Both the position numbers and the translations under genes were made by a program. Under the pieces are notes generated by a model, which ran no database searches, was not told where the DNA came from, and saw only the letters and a program-made list of their open reading frames with translations. 64,000 nt of DNA from an uncultured Muribaculum sp. (lineage in GTDB: Bacteria > Bacteroidota > Bacteroidia > Bacteroidales > Muribaculaceae), in NCBI RefSeq assembly GCF_910583865.1, contig NZ_CAJTYX010000007.1:23318-87317 (forward strand). Direction: 5' to 3'. Below, one piece after another: positions 53,055-60,651 of this stretch; position 1 is the first letter of the stretch; every line of letters starts with the position of its first letter.

Positions 53055-53975
53055 ATGATGAAAGCAAAATATCTGTTGCCTCTCTCGCTGTTTTTCGTAA
53101 GCGCCACGGCATGCGGCTCCGATGATGACGACGCTGTCGCATCCTCGTCGGAGGTGCCGGGCACTCCGATGAAGGTGATGTCATATAATATCCGATATTC
53201 CAACACCATTGACTTGGGTGACACTTCATGGGACGCACGCCGTCAACCGAGCATCGACATGATTCGTGACGAGAATCCCGACATAATCGGCCTCCAGGAG
53301 CCGCGTCCCGACCAGCGCGAGGATCTGGTTGCGGGCCTCGGTGATGTCTACACTCTCTATTGCGCCGTCGACAACGGTGTGGCCGACAACCGCACCGGCC
53401 ATACGGCCATAATGTACCGTACCGACCGCTTTACCGTGCTTGACAAAGGTCACTTCTGGCTCAGCCCGACGCCCGACGAGGAGTCGCGCCCGGCATGGGG
53501 TGCAGAGGACACCCAGTTCCGCACTACCGTATGGCTGCATCTCTACGATAATGTGGCGAAGAAGGAGCTGTATTTCTTTAATACACACCTGCCATATAAG
53601 TCAGCCGATATAACCGCCCGTACGGAAAGCGTGAAGCTGAATGTATCACGCATGAAGGAGAAGGCCGGACGTTCAATGCCTGTGTTCATCACCGGTGACA
53701 TGAACTGTTCATATTATTCCACCGACGAACGTCGAGTCAGCCTTGAACCATATCACGAATGGATGTGGGCCGCACGCGACGAGGCTGTCAACCTCAATCC
53801 CGAAAGCTATAGCTTCAACGGATTCGGCGACGGGACTCCCGCACCGCGCTGGAATCTCGACCACATATTCTACCGTAAGGTCACTCCCCTCGAATTCAAG
53901 GTGGTCGACAGCGACAAGTATGGTGTTAAGTACGTTTCCGACCACTATCCCATCACCCTGACGCTGAAATACTGA
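53055..53975 (+). CDS. Endonuclease/exonuclease/phosphatase (EEP) family lipoprotein, active-site intact
   Basis: A 306-residue lipoprotein (lipobox ATAC, Cys20, then GSDDDD). All family residues are visible: N45 in MSYNIRY, E82 in GLQE, H178 in FFNTHLPY, D215 and N217 in TGDMNCS, D269 in LDHIFY, and D296-H297 in SDHYPI. The superfamily includes DNase I, inositol polyphosphate 5-phosphatases and sphingomyelinases; the PUL context suggests a surface phosphodiesterase or phosphatase, but the exact substrate is unknown. It lies 11 nt after its degenerate paralog and is the last gene of PUL 2, followed by a terminator. Confidence 0.88.
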   Translation: MMKAKYLLPLSLFFVSATACGSDDDDAVASSSEVPGTPMKVMSYNIRYSNTIDLGDTSWDARRQPSIDMIRDENPDIIGLQEPRPDQREDLVAGLGDVYTLYCAVDNGVADNRTGHTAIMYRTDRFTVLDKGHFWLSPTPDEESRPAWGAEDTQFRTTVWLHLYDNVAKKELYFFNTHLPYKSADITARTESVKLNVSRMKEKAGRSMPVFITGDMNCSYYSTDERRVSLEPYHEWMWAARDEAVNLNPESYSFNGFGDGTPAPRWNLDHIFYRKVTPLEFKVVDSDKYGVKYVSDHYPITLTLKY

Positions 53976-54004
53976 TCGGAAGTAACTCGCAAAAATTATC
54001 TTAT

Positions 54005-54037
54005 GGCGGTGCGCCGGACTCCGGCACACCGCCTTTT
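54005..54037 (+). terminator. Intrinsic terminator of PUL 2
   Basis: A 14-bp stem (54005-54018 with 54020-54033, one mismatch) is followed by TTTTGTG, 30 nt after the EEP stop. It shares its GCCGGA/TCCGGC core with the hairpin at 17816. Confidence 0.8.
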
Positions 54038-54051
54038 GTGCAATGATAAGC

Positions 54052-54096
54052 AGGTCTGACCCGTCCGACCTGTCAGACTCGTCAGACTGGTCCGAC
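54052..54096. repeat. 9-nt-period array, family B (5 units)
   Basis: Units AGGTCTGAC, CCGTCCGAC, CTGTCAGAC, TCGTCAGAC and TGGTCCGAC, with further CCGTCCGAC fragments to about 54136, fill the space between the PUL 2 terminator and the ilv promoter. Confidence 0.75.
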
Positions 54097-54195
54097 CGAC
54101 TTCCGCGCCCCGTCCGACCGAGCTGCCTGACCGACAAGGTTGTTTGATTTATTTTACATAATTTTATGCACATATTGCGAATTTCTGTGTAAGAT

Positions 54196-54226
54196 TTTGT
54201 TTTTATGGCATAATGTCATAAATTTG
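54196..54226 (+). promoter_or_regulatory. Promoter of ilv operon
   Basis: TTTG at 54196-54199 and TAAATTTG at 54219-54226 are 19 nt apart, a perfect Bacteroidetes promoter. The start should be near 54232, giving a ~20-nt leader before the leader-peptide ATG. Confidence 0.8.
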
Positions 54227-54252
54227 CAGCAAGAAATAGCAAATATTAGCCT

Positions 54253-54342
54253 ATGACGCTACGCACTTATATTATCGGCATTCTCGGCCTCGTGGTCGGT
54301 GTCCTTATTTCCGTCCTTATACTATATGGAGGGGCTTGGTGA
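54253..54342 (+). CDS. ilv leader peptide (29 residues)
   Basis: A short frame too small for most gene finders: 29 codons from ATG 54253 to TGA 54340-54342. It contains 5 Ile, 6 Leu and 4 Val, that is 15 branched-chain residues, concentrated in IIGILGLVVGVLISVLIL. Its 3' end overlaps the first arm of an antiterminator. It lies between the promoter and ilvD and is followed by a terminator, so its role is very probably to sense charged Ile/Leu/Val tRNA by ribosome stalling. It could in principle be a small membrane peptide, since the same residues form one hydrophobic helix. Confidence 0.75.
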   Translation: MTLRTYIIGILGLVVGVLISVLILYGGAW

Positions 54343-54413
54343 GTGTGCCGTCGGAAAGCATGACTGATAGCGGCTAAGCCCCTCCACATAAAGCGGTAGG
54401 GGCTTTCGGTTTC
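54328..54413 (+). promoter_or_regulatory. Transcription attenuator (antiterminator/terminator) of ilv operon
   Basis: GGAGGGGCTT (54328-54337, at the end of the leader peptide) is a perfect complement of AAGCCCCTCC (54376-54385). The latter's first eight bases are also perfectly complementary to AGGGGCTT (54398-54405), which is followed by TCGGTTTCTTT. The two pairings exclude each other. A ribosome reaching the leader stop codon covers the first arm and permits the terminator; a ribosome stalled at upstream Ile/Leu/Val codons leaves it free to form the antiterminator. This is the classical attenuation logic. Confidence 0.8.
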
Positions 54414-54444
54414 TTTAAATGGTATAATAAAAGACATCAATATA

Positions 54445-56274
54445 ATGACACATCCACTTCGCAGCGACGCTACGACGCAGGGACGCCGCATGGCAGGAGC
54501 ACGAGCCCTCTGGAGGGCCAACGGCATGAAAGAGGAGCAGATGGGACGCCCCGTAATCGCCGTGGTAAACTCGTTCACACAGTTCGTCCCCGGCCACACA
54601 CATCTCCACGATGCCGGACAGATCGTAAAGGAAGAGATCGAGCGGCTCGGATGCTTCGCCGCCGAGTTCAACACCATCGCCATCGACGACGGCATAGCCA
54701 TGGGCCACGACGGCATGCTCTACTCGCTCCCCTCGCGCGATCTTATCGCCGACTCCGTGGAGTATATGGTCAACGCCCATAAGGCCGACGCCATGGTCTG
54801 CATCTCCAACTGCGACAAGGTGACCCCCGGAATGCTCATGGCCGCAATGCGCCTGAACATCCCCGCCATATTCGTCAGCGGCGGACCGATGGAGGCCGGC
54901 GACCTCGACGGCCGGCCACTCGACCTGATCGACATCATGATCGACTCAGCCGACTCGTCGGTGAGCGACGACACAGTGCGCCTGCTCGAACGCAAGGGAT
55001 GCCCCACCTGCGGCTCATGCTCGGGAATGTTCACCGCCAACTCCATGAATTCGCTCAACGAGGCTATCGGCCTCGCCCTTCCCGGCAACGGTACGGTGCT
55101 CGCCACCCACGCCAACCGACGCGAACTGTTCCGCCGTGCAGCACGTCAGATCGTGAGGAACGCCGAAGCCTACTATTTCGACGGTGATGAATCCGTGCTC
55201 CCGCGCAACATCGCCACCCGCGAGGCCATGCTCAACGCCATGTCGCTCGACATAGCCATGGGCGGCTCGACCAACACCGTGCTCCACCTCCTCGCCATAG
55301 CCAACGAGGCCGGCGCCGACTTCACCATCGACGACATCGACCGCCTTTCGCGCGTCACCCCCGTGCTTTGCAAGGTAGCGCCCAACTCGCATTACCACAT
55401 ACAGGACGTCAACCGCGCGGGCGGCATCCTCTCAATCATGCGCCAGCTTGCCCTCCGGGGTCTGCTCCACACCGGTGTGCGGCGTGTCGACGGCCTTACC
55501 CTCGGCGAGGCCATCGAGCGTTTCACCCCCGAAGGCTCGGACTACACTCCCGAGGTCGACGCGCTCTGGCACAGCGCTCCCGGCGGCGGACGCAATCTCG
55601 TGATGGGTTCGCAGGACAACACTTATCCGTCGCTTGACCTCGACCGCGCCGACGGCTGTATCCGCGATTTCGACCACGCCTATGTAAGGGACGGCGGTCT
55701 TGCCGTGCTCCACGGCAACATCGCCCTCGACGGCTGCGTGGTCAAGACGGCCGGCGTCGACGAGAGCATATTCCGCTTCAGCGGGCCGGCCAAGGTGTTC
55801 CGCTCCCAGGAGGAGGCCGTCGACGGAATCCTTCGCGATAAGGTGGTCAGCGGCGACGTGGTGGTCATCACCCACGAAGGGCCTAAGGGAGGCCCCGGCA
55901 TGCAGGAGATGCTCTATCCCACGAGCTACATCAAGTCGAAGCACCTCGGCAAGGAGTGCGCGCTCATTACCGACGGACGCTTCTCCGGAGGCACGTCAGG
56001 ACTCTCCATCGGGCATATCTCTCCGGAGGCAGCCGCAGGAGGCAACATCGGACTCGTACGCGACGGTGACATCATCGACATCGACATACCCGCACGCACA
56101 ATATCCGTGCGCCTCTCCGACGACGAGCTTGCCTCGCGTCGTCGCGCCGAAGAGGCCCGTGGGAAGGAGGCCTTCACTCCCGCCGGGCGCGACCGCTACG
56201 TCAGCAAGGCTCTCCGCGCCTACGCCTCGATGGTGACATCCGCCGACAAGGGCGGCGTGCGCGGCGACATCTGA
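54445..56274 (+). CDS. ilvD: Dihydroxy-acid dehydratase
   Basis: A 609-residue Fe-S dehydratase converting dihydroxy acids to 2-keto acids in valine and isoleucine synthesis. Family motifs include CISNCDKVTPGMLMAAMRLN and GCPTCGSCSGMFTANSMN (cluster cysteines), AMGGSTNTVLHLLAIA and, near the C-terminus, ITDGRFSGGTSGLSIGHISPE. Length is typical (E. coli IlvD 616). First structural gene of the operon, 102 nt after the leader peptide and directly behind the attenuator. Confidence 0.97.
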   Translation: MTHPLRSDATTQGRRMAGARALWRANGMKEEQMGRPVIAVVNSFTQFVPGHTHLHDAGQIVKEEIERLGCFAAEFNTIAIDDGIAMGHDGMLYSLPSRDLIADSVEYMVNAHKADAMVCISNCDKVTPGMLMAAMRLNIPAIFVSGGPMEAGDLDGRPLDLIDIMIDSADSSVSDDTVRLLERKGCPTCGSCSGMFTANSMNSLNEAIGLALPGNGTVLATHANRRELFRRAARQIVRNAEAYYFDGDESVLPRNIATREAMLNAMSLDIAMGGSTNTVLHLLAIANEAGADFTIDDIDRLSRVTPVLCKVAPNSHYHIQDVNRAGGILSIMRQLALRGLLHTGVRRVDGLTLGEAIERFTPEGSDYTPEVDALWHSAPGGGRNLVMGSQDNTYPSLDLDRADGCIRDFDHAYVRDGGLAVLHGNIALDGCVVKTAGVDESIFRFSGPAKVFRSQEEAVDGILRDKVVSGDVVVITHEGPKGGPGMQEMLYPTSYIKSKHLGKECALITDGRFSGGTSGLSIGHISPEAAAGGNIGLVRDGDIIDIDIPARTISVRLSDDELASRRRAEEARGKEAFTPAGRDRYVSKALRAYASMVTSADKGGVRGDI

Positions 56275-56318
56275 CCTCGCGCTCACCCAACAGTAATAAG
56301 CACAACAAACATAGCATA

Positions 56319-58040
56319 ATGATTATGGAAAAGATATCCGGAGGCGATGCGCTGATACGCTCTCTCATCTGCGAGGGTGTCGACCTTGTGTTCGGCTACC
56401 CCGGTGGATCGATAATGCCTGTCTACGACCGGCTCTACGATTATCAGGACCGCCTAAAGCATATACTCGTGCGCCATGAACAGGGCGCCACACACGCCGC
56501 CCAGGGATATGCGCGTGTGAGCGGACGCACCGGAGTGGTCATCGTCACGTCAGGCCCTGCCGCCACCAACGTGGTCACGGGGTTGAGCGATGCCCTCATG
56601 GACAGCACCCCCATGGTGGTAATCACCGGACAGGTGGCCACACCGTTCCTCGGGTTCGATGCTTTCCAGGAGACCGACGTGGTGGGCATAACGCAGCCTA
56701 TCACAAAGTGGAGCTACCAGATACGCCGTCCGCAGGACGTGGCATGGGCCGTGGCGCGTGCCTTCTACATCGCATCTACCGGGCGTCCCGGCCCGGTGGT
56801 GCTCGACATCACCAAGGACGCACAGGTGGGCCTCACCGACTTCGATTATAAGAAATGTGACTATATACGCTCCTACACTCCTTACCCCGACATTTCCCCC
56901 GCCGACGTGGAGCGCGTGGCCGACATGCTCAACGCCGCCGAGCGCCCGATGATACTGTCGGGCCACGGTGTGATGATTTCCGGGGCCGAACCGGAGCTTG
57001 CCGCTCTCGCCGAGAAGGCCGGCATACCTGTGGCGGCCACCCTCCTCGGCCTTTCCACAATACCGTCCGACCATCCGCTCTACAAGGGGATGCTCGGCAT
57101 GCACGGCAACATAGGTCCGAACATCAACACTAACCGCGCCGACCTCATTGTGGCCGTGGGCATGCGCTTCGACGACCGCATCACGGGCAATGTCAAGGCC
57201 TACGCCCCGCAGGCGCGCATCGTGCACATTGACATCGACTCGTCGGAGTTCGACAAGAACATAGCCACCCATGCCACCATCCACGGCGACGCAAAGGCGG
57301 CCCTCCGCGCGTTGCTGCCTCTGGTAAAGGAGAACACCCACAAGGAGTGGCTCGCTTCGTTCGACGAACCCGCGCGCGTGGAGTATGAGAAGGTGGTCGT
57401 GCCCGAGGTGCATCCCGCATCCGGACGCATGACCATGGGCGAGGTGGTCAACAGCATCAGCAAGGCTACGGGCCATCGCGCCGTCGTGGTGACCGACGTA
57501 GGGCAGAACCAGATGTTCTCCGCGCGCTACTCGCGCTTCACCGAACCGCGCTCGATCGTCACCTCAGGCGGCCTCGGCACGATGGGATTCGGTCTACCGG
57601 CAGCCATCGGTGCAAAGATGGGCGCGCCTGAGCGTACCGTGGTGTTCTATACCGGCGACGGAGGCCTGCAGATGACCATACAGGAGCTGGGGACAATCAT
57701 GGAGTACGGCACGCAGGTGAAGATCGTCCTCCTCAACAACAACTTCCTCGGCAACGTGCGCCAGTGGCAGTCGCTCTTCTTCCACGACCGTTTCTCGCAG
57801 ACCCCGCTCCTCAACCCCGATTTCGTGATGATAGCGAAGGCCTACGGCATCGAGGCTGAGAACGTGGCCTCAAGGGAGGAGCTGCCCGCTGCCATCTCTC
57901 GCATGCTTGCCCACGACGGGGCGTATCTGCTCAACGTCAACATCGACGAGACCGACATGATTTTTCCCATGACACCAGCCGGGGCGCATGTCGACCATGT
58001 GATGCTCAACGCCACCGAAACATATCCTTTAGACAAATAA
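56319..58040 (+). CDS. ilvB: Acetolactate synthase large subunit
   Basis: A 573-residue thiamine-diphosphate enzyme forming acetolactate or acetohydroxybutyrate. Visible motifs are DLVFGYPGGSIMPVYD with the catalytic-Glu region HEQGATHAAQGYARVSG, the FAD-region QETDVVGITQPITKWSYQ, and the ThDP-binding GDGGLQMTIQELGTIMEYG to NNNFLGNVRQWQ. Full length. Its stop codon overlaps the start of the small subunit by one base (TAATG), ensuring coupled translation. Confidence 0.96.
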   Translation: MIMEKISGGDALIRSLICEGVDLVFGYPGGSIMPVYDRLYDYQDRLKHILVRHEQGATHAAQGYARVSGRTGVVIVTSGPAATNVVTGLSDALMDSTPMVVITGQVATPFLGFDAFQETDVVGITQPITKWSYQIRRPQDVAWAVARAFYIASTGRPGPVVLDITKDAQVGLTDFDYKKCDYIRSYTPYPDISPADVERVADMLNAAERPMILSGHGVMISGAEPELAALAEKAGIPVAATLLGLSTIPSDHPLYKGMLGMHGNIGPNINTNRADLIVAVGMRFDDRITGNVKAYAPQARIVHIDIDSSEFDKNIATHATIHGDAKAALRALLPLVKENTHKEWLASFDEPARVEYEKVVVPEVHPASGRMTMGEVVNSISKATGHRAVVVTDVGQNQMFSARYSRFTEPRSIVTSGGLGTMGFGLPAAIGAKMGAPERTVVFYTGDGGLQMTIQELGTIMEYGTQVKIVLLNNNFLGNVRQWQSLFFHDRFSQTPLLNPDFVMIAKAYGIEAENVASREELPAAISRMLAHDGAYLLNVNIDETDMIFPMTPAGAHVDHVMLNATETYPLDK

Positions 58041-58606
58041 TGGAACATCAGCTTTTCACCGTTACAGTCTTTACCGAGAACCAGGCCGGATTGCTCAACC
58101 AGATATCGGTGATTTTCTATCGCCGTGGGCTGAATATCGAGAGCCTGTCGGTAAGCCCCTCGTCGATAGAGGGGATACACAAGTTCACTATCACCTGCCT
58201 GAGCAACCGCCCGATGATGGAGCGTGTGGTCAAGCAGATCGAGAAGCGCATCGACGTGCTCAGGGCTTTCCTCTACACCGACGACGAGATTGTCTACCAG
58301 GAGGTGGCGCTCTACAAGGTGCCGACGCTCCAGTTGCTCGACGATACGAGCGTGGAGGATGTCATACGCCGCCACAGCGCGCGCATACTTGAAATTACCC
58401 GCGAGTACGTCATCATCGAGAAAACCGGCCATTCCGACGAGACCGAGGCTCTTTTCCACGAGCTTCAGAAGTACGACATACGCCAGTTCGTGCGCTCTGG
58501 CCGCGTGGCCGTCACGAAGTCCGCACAGGAATACTTCTCCATGTTCCTTGAGGAGCAGGAAGTGCGTAAGTCACATGCTGCCACAGCCGCCCGCTCCGAA
58601 TCGTGA
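58040..58606 (+). CDS. ilvN: Acetolactate synthase small (regulatory) subunit
   Basis: A 188-residue regulatory subunit. The N-terminal ACT domain reads FTVTVFTENQAGLLNQISVI and FYRRGLNIESLSVSPSSIEG, followed by a C-terminal ALS_ss_C region (YVIIEKTGHSDETEALFHEL). ACT domains bind valine for feedback inhibition. It is also called ilvH in some genomes. It overlaps ilvB by one base and ends 4 nt before the thioesterase gene. Confidence 0.94.
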   Translation: MEHQLFTVTVFTENQAGLLNQISVIFYRRGLNIESLSVSPSSIEGIHKFTITCLSNRPMMERVVKQIEKRIDVLRAFLYTDDEIVYQEVALYKVPTLQLLDDTSVEDVIRRHSARILEITREYVIIEKTGHSDETEALFHELQKYDIRQFVRSGRVAVTKSAQEYFSMFLEEQEVRKSHAATAARSES

Positions 58607-58610
58607 CCGT

Positions 58611-59390
58611 ATGGATAAGCAGCCGATAAAGGAATATACCGCCGCCTGGCAGCTCACCGCCGCCGAGTGCGGTCCGGAGCAGGCGATGACGCCCCCGCTC
58701 ATGGTGACGCGCCTTATCGAGGTGGCCACACTTCATGCCAACAGCCTCGGCATAGGCTACGCGCGTCTTATAGTCGACGGCCTCGCATGGGTGCTCTCGC
58801 GCGTGTCGCTGGAGATGTCGCGTTGGCCGAGGGTAGGGGAAGGATATACCCTGCGCACATGGGTCGAGGGGTGCAACCGCTTGTTTTCGCAGCGCGACAT
58901 GGAGATTACCTCCACCGATTCCGGCGAAGTGCTCGGCTATGCGCGCACCATATGGATGGCCATCGACATAGAGCGTCGTGTGGCCGGCGAGATACCGTCG
59001 CTCGACTCCCTTGCGGCGGTGGTGAGCGACCGTCCCTGCCCCATAGAACCTACGCCTAAGCTGCGCGAGCCGAAAGGGGATGGTGTCGTGGAGTCGGCCT
59101 ACACGTTCCGCTACACCGATCTCGACTTCAACCGCCACGTCAACACCGTGCGCTATCTTGAGCTCCTCATCGACCAGTGGCCGCTCCGGTGGCATGACTC
59201 CCACTGTGTGCACCGTCTCGACATGGCTTTCCTCCACGAGGCGGTCTATCCGCAGGCTGTGACCGTGGCCACGGCTCCCGACCCGACCGACCCCATGCGC
59301 TTCACCCAGCAGATCACCGGGCCCGACGGACCATGCATGCGCGCCGCTTTCACATGGCGTCCCGACGAATATATCCCCGTAAGGAAATAA
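58611..59390 (+). CDS. Acyl-ACP thioesterase (FatA-like)
   Basis: A 259-residue double hot-dog protein. The start at ATG 58611 is chosen because it follows ilvN by 4 nt and the longer frame merely reads ilvN in another frame. Motifs are HANSLGIGYARLIVDGLAWVL, YARTIWMAIDIERR and YTDLDFNRHVNTVRYLELL, where the N-x-H dyad of FatA/FatB-type enzymes is present. It releases fatty acids from acyl carrier protein. Its place between ilvN and ilvC is, to my memory, conserved in Bacteroides and may link branched-chain precursor supply to branched fatty acids; that link is inference. Confidence 0.88.
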   Translation: MDKQPIKEYTAAWQLTAAECGPEQAMTPPLMVTRLIEVATLHANSLGIGYARLIVDGLAWVLSRVSLEMSRWPRVGEGYTLRTWVEGCNRLFSQRDMEITSTDSGEVLGYARTIWMAIDIERRVAGEIPSLDSLAAVVSDRPCPIEPTPKLREPKGDGVVESAYTFRYTDLDFNRHVNTVRYLELLIDQWPLRWHDSHCVHRLDMAFLHEAVYPQAVTVATAPDPTDPMRFTQQITGPDGPCMRAAFTWRPDEYIPVRK

Positions 59391-59432
59391 TATAGAATAT
59401 CTATTTATAAATCAAGTAATAATCAGATTATT

Positions 59433-60476
59433 ATGGCAAAAATGAATTTTGGAGGCGTTGAAGAGAACGTCATCATCCGCGAGGAATTCCCCCTCGAAAA
59501 AGCCCGCGAGATCCTTAAGGACGAGACAATCGCCGTGCTTGGCTACGGCGTGCAGGGTCCCGGCCAAAGCATGAACCTGCGCGACAACGGGTTCAACGTC
59601 ATCGTCGGCCAGCGCCAGGGCAAGACATATGACAAGGCCGTCGCCGACGGATGGAAACCCGGCGAGACCCTGTTCTCTATCGAGGAGGCAGCAGAGCGCG
59701 CCACCATTGTCATGTGTCTGCTCTCCGATGCCGCCGTAATGTCGGTATGGCCCACAATCAAGAAGTATCTCACCCCCGGCAAGGCCCTTTACTTCTCCCA
59801 CGGCTTCGCTATCACCTGGAACGACCGCACCGGCGTGGTTCCCCCCAAGGACATCGACGTCATCATGGTCGCTCCCAAGGGGTCCGGCACGTCGCTCCGC
59901 ACCATGTTCCTTGAAGGCCGCGGTCTCAACTCGTCGTATGCCATCTATCAGGACGCTACAGGCCGCGCCATGGACCGCACCATCGCCCTTGGCATCGGCA
60001 TAGGCTCCGGCTACCTCTTCGAGACCACCTTCCAGCGCGAGGCCACCTCCGACCTCACCGGCGAGCGCGGCTCGCTGATGGGTGCCATCCAGGGTCTCCT
60101 CCTCGCCCAGTACGAAGTGCTCCGCGAGAACGGCCACACACCCTCCGAGGCGTTCAACGAGACCGTCGAGGAGCTTACACAGTCGCTCATGCCGCTCTTC
60201 GCCGCAAAGGGCATGGACTGGATGTATGCCAACTGCTCCACCACCGCCCAGCGCGGCGCCCTCGACTGGATGGGTCCGTTCCACGATGCCATCAAGCCCG
60301 TCGTGGAGAAGCTCTACGCAAGCGTGAAGTCGGGCAACGAGGCGCAGATCTCCATCGACTCCAACTCCAAGCCTGACTACCGCGTCAAGCTCGAAGCCGA
60401 GCTTAAAGCCCTCCGCGAGTCCGAGATGTGGCAGACCGCCGTCACCGTCCGCCGCCTCCGCCCCGAAAACGACTGA
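59433..60476 (+). CDS. ilvC: Ketol-acid reductoisomerase
   Basis: A 347-residue enzyme that isomerises and reduces acetolactate. The Rossmann motif is VLGYGVQGPGQSMNLRDNG, with IVGQRQGKTY after it for NADPH phosphate recognition. APKGSGTSLRTMFLEGRGLN and GERGSLMGAIQGLLLAQYEVL give the metal-binding Asp/Glu region. The GYGVQGPGQ and PKGSGTS variants are the form I associate with Bacteroidales KARI, in place of the GYGSQG and PKGPGH of other groups. Last gene of the ilv operon. Confidence 0.95.
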   Translation: MAKMNFGGVEENVIIREEFPLEKAREILKDETIAVLGYGVQGPGQSMNLRDNGFNVIVGQRQGKTYDKAVADGWKPGETLFSIEEAAERATIVMCLLSDAAVMSVWPTIKKYLTPGKALYFSHGFAITWNDRTGVVPPKDIDVIMVAPKGSGTSLRTMFLEGRGLNSSYAIYQDATGRAMDRTIALGIGIGSGYLFETTFQREATSDLTGERGSLMGAIQGLLLAQYEVLRENGHTPSEAFNETVEELTQSLMPLFAAKGMDWMYANCSTTAQRGALDWMGPFHDAIKPVVEKLYASVKSGNEAQISIDSNSKPDYRVKLEAELKALRESEMWQTAVTVRRLRPEND

Positions 60477-60502
60477 TTCCACCGATAATCCCTCTTTATA
60501 AT

Positions 60503-60539
60503 ATGGAGATATGCCCCAAAGCATGTCTCCATGTTTTTT
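60503..60539 (+). terminator. Intrinsic terminator of ilv operon
   Basis: ATGGAGATATGC (60503-60514) pairs with GCATGTCTCCAT (60521-60532, one G-U) around CCCAAA and is followed by G and six T. Confidence 0.9.
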
Positions 60540-60596
60540 ATGTTGTGACTCATTTTACGCCCACCCGATAAATTCACAGAAATGTAACTGGATTTA

Positions 60597-60628
60597 TTTG
60601 TATTTTGTTGCCGTCCTGATTAGATTTG
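60597..60628 (+). promoter_or_regulatory. Promoter of secreted protein / Rhs-like gene
   Basis: TTTG at 60597-60600 and TAGATTTG at 60621-60628, 20 nt apart, fit the Bacteroidetes consensus. The start would be about 17 nt before the ATG at 60652. Confidence 0.7.
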
Positions 60629-60651
60629 TACAAATCTTAAAATCTACCGAC

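Noticed and set aside
58224..58610. N-terminal extension of the thioesterase
   Set aside because: It only reads ilvN in another frame; the hot-dog domain starts after ATG 58611.
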